From JBBQDZ01 sp038320185 (GTDB lineage: Bacteria; Actinomycetota; Thermoleophilia; Gaiellales; Gaiellaceae): a stretch of DNA of 23,835 nucleotides. A program made the translations under genes and the position numbers. Below the pieces are notes generated by a model. It ran no database searches, was not told the DNA's origin, and worked only from the letters and a program-made list of their open reading frames with translations. The DNA is taken from positions 1 to 23,835 of the forward strand of contig JBBQDZ010000013.1 of assembly GCA_038320185.1 (NCBI GenBank). The letters are read 5' to 3'. This document shows positions 1-7,075 of this stretch, in pieces (the first letter of the stretch is position 1; every line of letters begins with the position of its first letter).

Positions 1-59
1 AGGTGGAACATGAGCAGCCAGTTCCAGCTCGAAGGCCTGCCGAAGAGCGCGACGATCAC
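1..59 (-). CDS. DUF2269-like membrane protein, N-terminal fragment cut by window edge
   Basis: A GTG codon on the minus strand at 59-57 overlaps the TGA stop of the upstream DUF2269 gene (GTGA overlap) and opens a frame that stays open to the window edge. The visible peptide is about 19 residues and includes SWNWLLMFHL. This resembles the start of the upstream neighbour (RYQWLIVFHIFGAF), in which an aromatic/polar start runs into a first membrane helix. I infer a tandem paralogue of the same membrane family, translationally coupled to the first copy. Only the start is present, so the family call rests on this short similarity and the 4-base overlap. Confidence 0.5.
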   Translation of the reverse strand, partial: MIVALFGRPSSWNWLLMFH

Positions 60-538
60 GGCGCCCCCGGCTTCCAGACCATGAGTACGAGGATCGCGAG
101 GATGACGAGCGTCGAGGCCGACGTCATGAGCAGCGCGCCGCGGCTCCTGACAAGCGCCGTCAGCTCCGTCGAGGGCGCGTCTCCCTCGCCCGCGAGGCGG
201 TCGGCCAGCTTGCCCGCCTTCTGGTAGTCCCTGCCGCCGATCGCTCCGAGGGCGTTGCCGATCACCCAGAGGACGAGCGAGACGAGGATCCACTCGTCGG
301 TGATCTTGTACCGCGGGACGCTCTCGTAGGCGAGCCAGATCCCGAAGATGAGGACGACGAGCGAGCCGAACTGGATCGCGCCGACCGCGACCCGCCCGAT
401 TCCGAGCAGCGCCGCCAACTCGCTCGGACGTTCCCGCCGCGCTGCGTACGGCTGGAGCACGTGGAAGGCGAGCGCTCCGCACAGGAGCAGGAACGCTCCG
501 AAGATGTGGAAAACGATTAACCACTGATAGCGATCCAT
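56..538 (-). CDS. DUF2269-type integral membrane protein
   Basis: A 160-residue protein with four likely membrane helices, at about residues 5-26, 46-72, 83-102 and 134-156. A charged loop (about 103-130, rich in Lys, Asp, Arg and Glu) lies between helices 3 and 4. The pattern of a WLIVFHIFGAF-like start, a four-helix layout and a length near 150-160 fits the DUF2269 family, small predicted integral membrane proteins of unknown function. The ATG start at 538 is 48 bases from the divergent histidine kinase start, and a TAGGAT box on the minus strand lies just upstream. A second, truncated gene of similar start follows directly. No enzymatic motif is visible. The biochemical role is unknown. 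Confidence 0.7.
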   Translation of the reverse strand: MDRYQWLIVFHIFGAFLLLCGALAFHVLQPYAARRERPSELAALLGIGRVAVGAIQFGSLVVLIFGIWLAYESVPRYKITDEWILVSLVLWVIGNALGAIGGRDYQKAGKLADRLAGEGDAPSTELTALVRSRGALLMTSASTLVILAILVLMVWKPGAP

Positions 539-548
539 GCGCGGGGGG

Positions 549-554
549 ATCCTA
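549..554 (-). promoter_or_regulatory. Possible -10 box for the DUF2269 gene
   Basis: Read on the minus strand this is TAGGAT, which matches the actinobacterial TANNNT -10 pattern and ends 10 bases before the ATG at 538. No convincing -35 element is visible. The short distance would give a very short or absent leader. Confidence 0.3.
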
Positions 555-572
555 AACGGTTCGTCCGACGCC

Positions 573-578
573 TACACT
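573..578 (+). promoter_or_regulatory. Possible -10 box for the histidine kinase operon (leaderless)
   Basis: TACACT fits TANNNT and ends 8 bases before the GTG start at 587, so transcription would begin at or next to the start codon. No Shine-Dalgarno sequence lies before that GTG, which supports a leaderless message. The -35 region is weak. Confidence 0.35.
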
Positions 579-586
579 GGGCTGTC

Positions 587-1993
587 GTGGACAGTCGTGA
601 GCGCCACGTGCGGCTGCTCACCGAGACGATCGCGGCCGTTAACTCGACGCTTGACCTCGAGGAGGTGCTCTCGCTCGTGGCGCGCAAGGTCGCGGCCGCT
701 CTCGACGCGGATGCCTGCTTCGTCTACCTCTACGACGAGCGGCGGGACGAGCTCGTGCTGCGGGCGACGCACGGCACTCGCGTCGAGGAGATGACAAGGC
801 GGCCGCGGATGCGGCGCGGCGAGGGCATTACGGGCGCTGCGGCGGCCACCCTCGAGCCGATCATGATCCCGGCCGAGGCTCATCTCGACGGGCGCTTCAA
901 GAGCTTCCCGAACCTGCCGGAGGACGAGTACGAGTCGATCCTGGCGGTGCCGATCGTCGCGCGCGAGCGCCTCGAAGGCGCCCTCAACGTCCGCACGAGA
1001 GAGCCGCGGGAGTTCTCTCGGAAGGAGATCGACCTTCTGCTTGCGATCGCCGCGCAGGTCGCCCAGTCGATCGAGCACGCGAAGCTCTACGGCCAGGCCC
1101 AGCGCCGCGTCGAGGAGCTGGAGGCGCTCGCGAAGATCTCGGAGGCGGTCTCGGAGTCGCTCTACCTCGAGGAGTCGCTTGAGGCGATCGTCCAGACAAC
1201 GATCGAGGCCGTGGGCGCGACAGGTGCCGCGCTCGTGCTGGAGGACGGCCGCGTGGCCAAACCGGAGGGCCGGTCCGGGATCCACGCGCTGCGCCTGCCG
1301 CTTCGCTGGAAGCGTCGTCAGATCGGCGAGCTCGTCTGCGACCGCGACCGTCCCTTCAACGAGGACGAGCGAGCGCTCCTCGTCTCGATCGCCCACCACG
1401 CCGCCGTCGCGCTCGAGCACGGACGTGCCGTGATGCGGGGAGTCGTCGCCCAGGAGATCCACCATCGCGTCAAGAACAACCTTCAGACGGTTGCCTCGCT
1501 GTTGCGTCTGCAGGCGCGCTCGGCAGATGCAATCGACCCTCGCAAGGCGCTCGACGACTCGGTGAACCGGATCCTTGCGATCGCGGCCGTCCACGAGGTG
1601 CTCACGGAGCGCCGCGACGACGACGTCGATCTCGGGGAGCTCCTCGCCCGCCTACGGGCGATGCTCGTCCAGGGGCTTGGCGCCGCCAAGCACGTGGAGG
1701 CCTGGCTCGAACCGATCGAACTGCCGGGGCACCGGGCTACCGCCGTCGCACTCGTGTTCAGCGAGCTCCTCCAGAACGCCCTGGAGCACGGCGGCGAGTC
1801 GGTGTGGATCGAGCTGGGTCAGCGGAACGGGGACGTCGTGCTGTCGATCGCCGACGACGGCCTGGGTGTCGAGGGCGCGGCGAGCGGCACCGGACTGTCC
1901 ATCGTTCGCGCGCTCGTACGCGACGAGCTCCGCGGGGAGCTGACGCTCTCTTGCGAGCGCGGGACGCGGGCGGAGGTGGTCTTCCCATCGTGA
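587..1993 (+). CDS. GAF-domain sensor histidine kinase, PdtaS-like (HisKA_2)
   Basis: A 468-residue cytosolic sensor kinase with no membrane helices. An N-terminal GAF domain covers about residues 15-160. A second, shorter GAF-like segment covers about 180-275. The HisKA_2 dimerisation and phosphoacceptor box EIHHRVKNNLQ follows, with the His pair at 292-293. The C-terminal HATPase_c domain shows the N-box (SELLQNALEHG) and the glycine motifs DDGLGV and GTGLSI. The phosphoacceptor region is very close to that of mycobacterial PdtaS, which is cytosolic, carries GAF and PAS sensing domains and phosphorylates the ANTAR regulator PdtaR. Here a matching ANTAR regulator lies three genes downstream, so I infer a cognate pair. 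The ligand is unknown. The GTG start sits 8 bases after a TANNNT box. The stop overlaps the next start by 4 bases. Confidence 0.88.
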   Translation: MDSRERHVRLLTETIAAVNSTLDLEEVLSLVARKVAAALDADACFVYLYDERRDELVLRATHGTRVEEMTRRPRMRRGEGITGAAAATLEPIMIPAEAHLDGRFKSFPNLPEDEYESILAVPIVARERLEGALNVRTREPREFSRKEIDLLLAIAAQVAQSIEHAKLYGQAQRRVEELEALAKISEAVSESLYLEESLEAIVQTTIEAVGATGAALVLEDGRVAKPEGRSGIHALRLPLRWKRRQIGELVCDRDRPFNEDERALLVSIAHHAAVALEHGRAVMRGVVAQEIHHRVKNNLQTVASLLRLQARSADAIDPRKALDDSVNRILAIAAVHEVLTERRDDDVDLGELLARLRAMLVQGLGAAKHVEAWLEPIELPGHRATAVALVFSELLQNALEHGGESVWIELGQRNGDVVLSIADDGLGVEGAASGTGLSIVRALVRDELRGELTLSCERGTRAEVVFPS

Positions 1994-2448
1994 GGAAGCT
2001 CGATCGTGGCGAGTCTCGGGTCAGTCTCGTCGTCCTCAGCGAGACCATCACCTCCGACGAGATGGTCGCTCTCGCCCGCCCGCCTGATCGGGCGTGGGCG
2101 AAGGGCGAGCAACGTCGGCCGGGGGCACTTCATCCCTTCCACGGCATCAGCTACGAGGTCGATGACGAGTGCGATCGGCCCTCCGAGGAGCAGCTCGGCA
2201 GGCTTCTCGACCGTCTCGACCCGGCCGCCGAGCAGATCGCGCGGCTAGCGGCGACGAGCGGCGTCCACTCCGCCCGCATCTGGATTCACAACTGGACCCC
2301 CGAGGAGGAAGCAAGGCTGGTGCTTGACGCGGGCCGAGCGGCCCGGCGCGCCCGTCACGGGATCGCACTGTTCTTCGACGCGTACTTCGATTGTCAGTAT
2401 GAGGACGAGGACCTCGGTTCGACACCCGTACCCGCTCCGGTGCCATGA
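1990..2448 (+). CDS. DUF4279-like protein
   Basis: A 152-residue soluble protein whose GTG start (1990-1992) overlaps the kinase stop. The pattern resembles DUF4279: a first strand with SLVVLSETITSDEM, a segment with Pro-Asp and Lys-Gly (PPDRAWAKGEQ), then HPFHGISYEV, a helix with EEQLGRLLDRL, and the strand ARIWIHNW. DUF4279 proteins are small alpha/beta proteins of unknown function, often with immunity-like or accessory contexts. The C-terminus is acidic and then Pro/Val-rich. It sits between the kinase and a NUDIX gene with 4-base overlaps on both sides, so it is translated with them. No catalytic motif is visible. The family assignment is moderate. Confidence 0.6.
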   Translation: MRKLDRGESRVSLVVLSETITSDEMVALARPPDRAWAKGEQRRPGALHPFHGISYEVDDECDRPSEEQLGRLLDRLDPAAEQIARLAATSGVHSARIWIHNWTPEEEARLVLDAGRAARRARHGIALFFDAYFDCQYEDEDLGSTPVPAPVP

Positions 2449-2861
2449 GGCGGCCCGAGGAGGTTCTCGTTTTCGTACGCCGCGGGGAGGAGTTCCTCGT
2501 CCTGCGCCGCTCCGAGAAGCAGGGCGGCTACTGGCACTCCGTTGCCGGCGCGCTCGAGGAGGGGGAAAGCTATGCGGAGGCGGCGGCGCGTGAGCTCCTC
2601 GAGGAGACGGGGCTTGCTGTGGAGCCGGTCGATCTACGTCGGCCCTACGCCTATTCGCTCGAGGACGAGGGGTGGCGTCTCTGGGAGCTTCCGGCCGGCA
2701 CCGAGAAAATTCTCGTCGAGTGCTTCATCGCAGACGCTCCCGCGGACTGGGAGCCGGCGCTCGACTGGGAGCACGACGAGCACCGCTGGTGCACTCGTGC
2801 CGAGGCCGCCGCCCTCCTCTTCTGGCCGGAGGTGCGCGAGCTCCTGTTGGAGCTCCCGTGA
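2445..2861 (+). CDS. NUDIX hydrolase
   Basis: A 138-residue protein with a perfect Nudix box (G-x5-E-x7-RELLEETGL) at residues 35-57. This box binds divalent metal and cleaves nucleoside-diphosphate-linked substrates. The preceding WHSVAGALEEGE segment resembles NudB-type dihydroneopterin-triphosphate and nucleotide pyrophosphohydrolases, but the substrate cannot be told from sequence. The ATG start overlaps the DUF4279 stop (ATGA), and the stop overlaps the ANTAR regulator GTG. The acidic/aromatic stretch after the box (about residues 105-120, WEPALDWEHDEHRW) may shape the substrate pocket. A house-cleaning role is possible. Its place inside a signalling operon is unusual and may be only co-translation. 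Confidence 0.88.
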   Translation: MRRPEEVLVFVRRGEEFLVLRRSEKQGGYWHSVAGALEEGESYAEAAARELLEETGLAVEPVDLRRPYAYSLEDEGWRLWELPAGTEKILVECFIADAPADWEPALDWEHDEHRWCTRAEAAALLFWPEVRELLLELP

Positions 2862-3424
2862 GGATCCTGGTGGCAGAGGACGAGACGATCATCAGGCTCG
2901 ATCTCGTCGAGATGCTCGATCGGGCGGGGCACGAGGTGTGCGCCGAGGCTCACGACGGCGTCGAGGCCGTGCAGCTCGCTCGGGAGCGGGAGCCTGAGCT
3001 GGCGATCCTCGACGTGAAGATGCCGAAGCTGGATGGGATCGAAGCGGCGAAGCGGATCCTCCGCGAACGTCCGATCCCGATCGTCATGCTGACGGCCTAT
3101 GGGCAGGAGGAGCTCGTCGCGCGGGCCGTCGAGGCGGGTGTTTTCGGCTATCTCGTGAAACCGTTCCGCGAGTCGGACCTCGTCCCGGCCATCCACACCG
3201 CTCGCGCACGGCACGAGGAGCTCGCTGCGGCCCGGGCGGAGACGGAGACACTCGCCGAGGCGCTTGCGGCCCGCAAGGCGATTGAACGCGCGAAGGGCCT
3301 CCTGATGGAGCGCGAAAATCTGACCGAGCAAGAGGCGTTTGGGCGCCTGCGCAAGGCGAGCCAGCTTTCCGGGAAGCCGCTGAAGGTAGTTGCCGACGCG
3401 CTCATCGCAGCCTTCGTGAAGTGA
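2858..3424 (+). CDS. ANTAR-domain response regulator, PdtaR-like
   Basis: A 188-residue two-domain regulator. The receiver domain (about 1-120) has the acidic pair E7-D8, phosphoacceptor D52 (AILDVKMP), switch T79 and conserved K101 (YLVKPF). After a short coiled linker, the C-terminal ANTAR domain (about 130-185) shows AIERAKGLLMERENLTEQEAF, the RNA-binding signature of this family. ANTAR regulators bind paired hexaloop RNA hairpins and prevent transcription termination. I chose the GTG at 2858 because it overlaps the NUDIX stop and starts the receiver at its usual first strand (RILVAEDE). The upstream extension would be non-homologous. The partner kinase is most likely the PdtaS-like protein at the head of this operon. 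The RNA targets are not evident in this window. Confidence 0.9.
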   Translation: MRILVAEDETIIRLDLVEMLDRAGHEVCAEAHDGVEAVQLAREREPELAILDVKMPKLDGIEAAKRILRERPIPIVMLTAYGQEELVARAVEAGVFGYLVKPFRESDLVPAIHTARARHEELAAARAETETLAEALAARKAIERAKGLLMERENLTEQEAFGRLRKASQLSGKPLKVVADALIAAFVK

Positions 3425-3819
3425 GCGCCGAGCATCCGAACATCGAGGGCGTCCGCCGCGTCTTCGCGGCCTTCGCCGGGGGCGGTGTGCGGGCGCTCTT
3501 CGAGGTGATCGACGAGGATGCCGTCTGGACCGTCGGTGGCTCGGTTCCAGTCGCACGCACCTACAGCGGTCGCGAGGACATCTTCGAGCTCTTCCGCGCG
3601 ACGCGGCGTCTGACCGACGGCACGTACCGCAGCACGCTGTGCTGGGTTCTTGCGGACGACGAGCACGCGGTGGCGGTCTACCGTGCGAGCGGGCGCCGGG
3701 AAGGTCGGACGCTCGACATCGACCAGGCGCTTCTGATCACGCTGCGCGACGGTGTCTGGGTGGACATCGTCGCGGTACCGACCGATCCGCCCGCGTTCGA
3801 GTCGTTCTGGGGCGACTAG
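3421..3819 (+). CDS. SnoaL / NTF2-like protein
   Basis: A 132-residue protein with the small alpha+beta barrel pattern of SnoaL-like/NTF2-like proteins. An N-terminal helix (NIEGVRRVFAAFAGG) is followed by LFEVIDEDAVWTV, the loop TYSGREDIFELF, then strands ending in DIVAVPTDPPAFESFWG. Family members include ketosteroid-isomerase-like enzymes, polyketide cyclases and many ligand-binding proteins with unknown ligands. Its GTG start overlaps the ANTAR gene stop by 4 bases, making it the last gene of the five-gene chain. A hairpin-forming inverted repeat lies about 140 bases downstream. No specific substrate can be assigned. Confidence 0.75.
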   Translation: MSAEHPNIEGVRRVFAAFAGGGVRALFEVIDEDAVWTVGGSVPVARTYSGREDIFELFRATRRLTDGTYRSTLCWVLADDEHAVAVYRASGRREGRTLDIDQALLITLRDGVWVDIVAVPTDPPAFESFWGD

Positions 3820-4073
3820 CGACGCACGGAGCGCGGCGTCCTCGTTCTCGGCGGAACGGACGTGGCCTCTCCGCCATTTTGTGAAGCCGCCGGAAGCTGG
3901 TGCTGAGCGCCGTCGCGTCCCGGCTTTCCAGGTGTTTTGAGCCCTTCGTCTTCTTTGGACATGCCCGGGGGCCTGACCCCCGGGCATGTCGGTTCGAGCC
4001 GTGGAAAGGTGGCCCTCTCGGCGGAGGCTGGAGCGGCCTCGTCCGGGCCCGCGCGACCTGTCCGCCTCTCGCC
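3820..4073. other. Intergenic region between convergent genes
   Basis: These 254 bases lie between the SnoaL-like gene (plus) and the ABC-F gene (minus). Apart from the strong inverted repeat at 3958-3990, I see no credible coding frame, RNA gene or promoter here. Confidence 0.6.
3958..3990. terminator. Perfect 14-bp inverted repeat, likely bidirectional terminator
   Basis: Arms 3958-3971 and 3977-3990 are exact reverse complements (14 bp, GACATGCCCGGGGG on the left) with a 5-base loop. The hairpin would be very stable and sits between converging transcription units, so it could end transcription from both sides. Neither side has a T-run, as is common for hairpin terminators in high-GC actinobacteria. 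It could instead be a dispersed palindromic repeat. Confidence 0.6.
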
Positions 4074-5927
4074 TCAGGCTCGCTCGAACATCTCCTCCCA
4101 GCGTGCGAGCAACGACCGGAGCTCGTCCCGCGCGCGCCGGTGCGCTGCGAGCGCGTCGACGTCGGTCCAGTCCTCGGAGAGCTGCAGCTCGAGCGCGCCG
4201 ACCTCCTCCTCCTGGCGTGCGATGGCGGTCTCGAGGCGCTCCAGCTCGGAGGGAGCCTTCGGCCGCGGCTTCTCCGGACGTGACCTGGCTTTTCGCGGCG
4301 GCTGCGGCTTCTCGGAAATCGGCGGAAGGTCGCGACGGCGAACGTAGTCAGCCCAGCCGCCGTCGTAGCTGCGCAGCGCCCGCTCCTCGATCGCGAGCGT
4401 GCGGCGAGCGACGGCGTCGAGCAGGGCGCGGTCGTGCGAGACGAGGAGAACGGTTCCTGGAAACGCCTCGAGCGCCTCCTCGAGCGCCTCCCGGCTCTCC
4501 AGGTCGAGGTGGTTCGTGGGCTCGTCCAGGACGAGGAAGTTGGCGCCGGAGGCGACGACTAGGGCGAGCGCGAGCCGCCGACGCTCGCCGCCGGAGAGGG
4601 CGGCCACCGACTTCTCGTGCACGTCCCAGCCGGAGAAAAGGAAGCGGCCGAGCAGGTTCTGGGCCTGCGGCCGCTGGAGCCCGGTCGCGGCCTGGGTGGC
4701 CTGGAGGACGGTCTGACGCTCGTCGAGCTCGATCTCGTGCTGGGAGAAGTAGGCCGGCTGCACGCCGTGGCCGAGGTGGACGGTCCCGGCTAAAGGCGGC
4801 CGGTTCCCGAGGATCGTCTCGAGGAGCGTCGTCTTCCCGGAGCCGTTCGGCCCGACGAGGCCGACGTGCTCGCCCCGCTCGACTGCGAAGGAGGCTTCCT
4901 CGAGAAGGGCCTTTTCCCCCGCCCTCACGTCGAGGCCGCGTGCCTCGACGACGGTGCGGCCGCTGCGCGCGGGCTTCAGAAACTCGAACCCAAGCACCCG
5001 CCGGCCCCCGCCCGGCGCCTCCACGCGTGCGCCCTGGATGCGCTCGATCTCCTTCAGCCGGGACTGGGCCTGGCGCGCCTTCGTCGCCTTGTAGCGGAAG
5101 CGCTCGACGAAGCGCTCGAGCCGTGCGATCTGCTCGGCCTGACGTTCGGCCGTCTTCGCCTGGTCGATCGCGCGGGCGGCCTTCTCTCGCCGCCAGGTGT
5201 GCCATGCGCCCGGGAAGTAGGTCGAGCGGCCGTTCTCCAGCTCGAGCACTGCGTTCGTCACCGCTTCGAGGAACCACCGGTCGTGCGCCACGAGGATCAC
5301 CGCCGCGTCGAGTGAGGACAGCTCACGCTCGAGCCATTCGAGGCTCACGACGTCGAGGTGGTTCGTGGGCTCGTCGAGGAGCAGCAGATCAGGGTCGCCG
5401 GCGAGCGCTCGCGCGAGCGATGCGCGCGTCAGCTCGCCGCCCGAGAACGTGTCGAGGTTCCGGTCCAGATCCGGATCGGTGAACCCGAGGCCGCGCACCA
5501 TCCCGCCGGCGCGCTCGCGCCAGTCATAGCCCCCGGCGTGCTCGAGGCGGCTCTGCGCATCGGCGTAGCGCCGAAGCGTTTTCTCGTTGTGGTCGCCGGA
5601 GGCCATCGCAGCCTCGAGCCGGCGCAGCTCGTGCTCGGTCGCGACCAGGTCCCGAGCGCCTGCGAGGACGTACTCGCGCAGCGTGAGGCCGAGCTCGAGG
5701 GGTGGGCGCTGGTCGTGGAGGGCCGCGCGTGTGCCCTTCGCGAAGACCAGCTCGCCGCCGTGGAGCTCGGTTTCGCCGGACAGGATTCGCAACAGGGTCG
5801 TCTTGCCGGCACCGTTGGCGCCTGACAACGCGAGCCGGTCACGCCGCTCGACCTTGAAGGAGACGCCGTCGAAGAGCGGGGTGCCGCCGAGCTCCTTCCG
5901 CAGGTTGGCGGCGATTACGACCGCCAT
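4074..5927 (-). CDS. ABC-F family ATP-binding protein
   Basis: A 617-residue soluble protein with two ABC ATPase domains and no membrane segment. Domain 1 has Walker A at residues 35-44 (SGANGAGKTT), signature FSGGEL and Walker B followed by DEPTNHLD. A linker with many Arg, Lys and Gln residues (about 235-300) follows. Domain 2 has Walker A with K365 (GPNGSGKTT), signature LSGGER and a second DEPTNHLD. The Lys/Pro-rich tail ends in a coiled coil (about 560-617). ABC-F proteins act on ribosomes as translation factors or antibiotic-resistance proteins rather than transporters. Linker length suggests an Uup/EttA-like factor, but the subfamily is unsure. I chose the ATG at 5927, which begins the first ABC strand and has GGAG upstream. 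The frame stays open further, into the divergent gene, without homology. Confidence 0.9.
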   Translation of the reverse strand: MAVVIAANLRKELGGTPLFDGVSFKVERRDRLALSGANGAGKTTLLRILSGETELHGGELVFAKGTRAALHDQRPPLELGLTLREYVLAGARDLVATEHELRRLEAAMASGDHNEKTLRRYADAQSRLEHAGGYDWRERAGGMVRGLGFTDPDLDRNLDTFSGGELTRASLARALAGDPDLLLLDEPTNHLDVVSLEWLERELSSLDAAVILVAHDRWFLEAVTNAVLELENGRSTYFPGAWHTWRREKAARAIDQAKTAERQAEQIARLERFVERFRYKATKARQAQSRLKEIERIQGARVEAPGGGRRVLGFEFLKPARSGRTVVEARGLDVRAGEKALLEEASFAVERGEHVGLVGPNGSGKTTLLETILGNRPPLAGTVHLGHGVQPAYFSQHEIELDERQTVLQATQAATGLQRPQAQNLLGRFLFSGWDVHEKSVAALSGGERRRLALALVVASGANFLVLDEPTNHLDLESREALEEALEAFPGTVLLVSHDRALLDAVARRTLAIEERALRSYDGGWADYVRRRDLPPISEKPQPPRKARSRPEKPRPKAPSELERLETAIARQEEEVGALELQLSEDWTDVDALAAHRRARDELRSLLARWEEMFERA

Positions 5928-6045
5928 CGGCTCCGAGCTCGATTTGGAGGTCGCTCCGACTCCGTCGGCCCGACCGTCTTCCCCTGGACTGACACGAGAC
6001 GCCTCCCGCCGCACCGTTGCGCTGACCCGATAAGGGTACGGGCGG

Positions 6046-6900
6046 ATGCTTCCGGTGCTCCTTGCGTGCGGATCCGCGGCCTTGTTCGGCGCGATGACGG
6101 TTGCCCTCAAGCTCGCGCTGCGGAGCGGCGCCGACGTTCGCGCCGGCACGCTCGCGACCGTCCTTGTCGCACTCGCAGTCGCCCTAGTCGCGGCCGTCGC
6201 GGATGCCGCGCACCGGGGCGGGGCTCGATTCGGCGGCGCCTGGCCGTTTCTGCTTGCGGGCCTCCTGGCACCCGGCGCTTCGCAGATCCTGTTCACCTTG
6301 GCGGTCCGCGACGCAGGGCCGTCGCGAACCTCGGTCGCGGTCGGGACCGCACCTCTCGCATCGGTGGCGATCGCGATTCTTCTGCTCGGCGAGCCCGTCC
6401 GGGCGCCGCTCCTGGTCGGCGCAGTCCTGATCGTGGCTGGAGGCGTCCTGCTCGCGCGTGAGCCCCGAAGGCCCCAGCACGTCCGCGTCGTGGGACTCCT
6501 CTACGCCTTTGTGGCGACGATCCTCTTCGCTTCCCGGGACAACCTGATCCGCCGCGTGTCCGAGACCGCCGGTGCAGCCAGGCCCGCCGTCGCGGCCGTG
6601 TCGACACTGCTTGCGGGTGCGGCCGTCGCGGCGGTCTGGGGACGAAAGACGGCGCCGATCCGGGAGCTCGCGCGTTTCGTGCCGGCCGGGCTCTGCTTCG
6701 GCCTCTCGTACGTGTTTCTCTTCGAGGCGTACTACCGGAGCCGTGTCACGATCGTCTCGCCGCTCGTGGCCACCGAGTCGCTGTGGGGCGTGGCACTGTC
6801 GGCACTGCTGCTACGGCGCTCGGAGCTGGTGGGCGCGCGGCTCCTCGGCGGCGCGGCCCTCGTCGTCGCCGGAGGTGCGCTGATCGGCGCATTCCGTTGA
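6046..6900 (+). CDS. EamA/DMT family transporter
   Basis: A 284-residue, very hydrophobic protein with about ten membrane helices in two EamA repeats (about 1-138 and 148-284). The family features are visible: LFGAMTVALKLAL in helix 1, and ASQILFTLAVRDAGPSRTSVAVGTAPL followed by LLLGEPVRAPLLVGAVLIVAGG at the end of repeat 1. The same layout appears in repeat 2 (FEAYYRSRVTIVSPLVATESLWG). DMT proteins export or exchange small metabolites, and the substrate cannot be inferred here. It is divergent from the ABC-F gene, with 118 bases between starts, and is followed by a non-coding stretch before the sugar operon. It is probably transcribed alone. Confidence 0.85.
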   Translation: MLPVLLACGSAALFGAMTVALKLALRSGADVRAGTLATVLVALAVALVAAVADAAHRGGARFGGAWPFLLAGLLAPGASQILFTLAVRDAGPSRTSVAVGTAPLASVAIAILLLGEPVRAPLLVGAVLIVAGGVLLAREPRRPQHVRVVGLLYAFVATILFASRDNLIRRVSETAGAARPAVAAVSTLLAGAAVAAVWGRKTAPIRELARFVPAGLCFGLSYVFLFEAYYRSRVTIVSPLVATESLWGVALSALLLRRSELVGARLLGGAALVVAGGALIGAFR

Positions 6901-6945
6901 GGCGTCTTGTGGAGGAAGTGTTCGTAAGGCGGTACGGATCTGGCA

Positions 6946-6974
6946 CTGACCCGCGACAGGTCGGACGGTAGGAT
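6946..6974 (+). promoter_or_regulatory. Possible promoter upstream of the sugar operon
   Basis: CTGACC (6946-6951) and TAGGAT (6969-6974) are spaced by 17 bases, resembling a housekeeping -35/-10 pair. Transcription from it would give a leader of roughly 95 bases that includes the palindrome at 7002-7020. A second candidate -10 lies closer to the gene at 7064-7069. Confidence 0.3.
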
Positions 6975-7001
6975 CGAACACGGGTGGAGGGTGGCACAAA
7001 C

Positions 7002-7020
7002 TCCCCACCCAGGGTGGGGA
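7002..7020. promoter_or_regulatory. 9-bp palindrome, possible operator
   Basis: Arms 7002-7010 and 7012-7020 are exact reverse complements (TCCCCACCC / GGGTGGGGA) around one central base. Such a short centre cannot form a good RNA hairpin but suits a dimeric DNA-binding regulator. It lies 56 bases before the FGGY kinase start, between two candidate -10 boxes, so a sugar-responsive regulator is a reasonable guess. Confidence 0.4.
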
Positions 7021-7063
7021 TGGTGGGGTTCGCGCTTCAACGATCGGTACGCCGAGGGTGCCG

Positions 7064-7069
7064 TAGCCT
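7064..7069 (+). promoter_or_regulatory. Possible -10 box for the FGGY kinase (leaderless)
   Basis: TAGCCT fits TANNNT and ends 6 bases before the GTG start at 7076. No Shine-Dalgarno sequence is present in between. This would make a leaderless transcript, as suggested for other genes in this window. Confidence 0.35.
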
Positions 7070-7075
7070 CCAACC

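Noticed and set aside
5928..6296. N-terminal extension of the ABC-F protein
   Set aside because: The frame stays open but would overlap the divergent EamA gene, is Ala/Arg/Ser-rich and non-homologous, and the ABC domain starts normally at the ATG at 5927.
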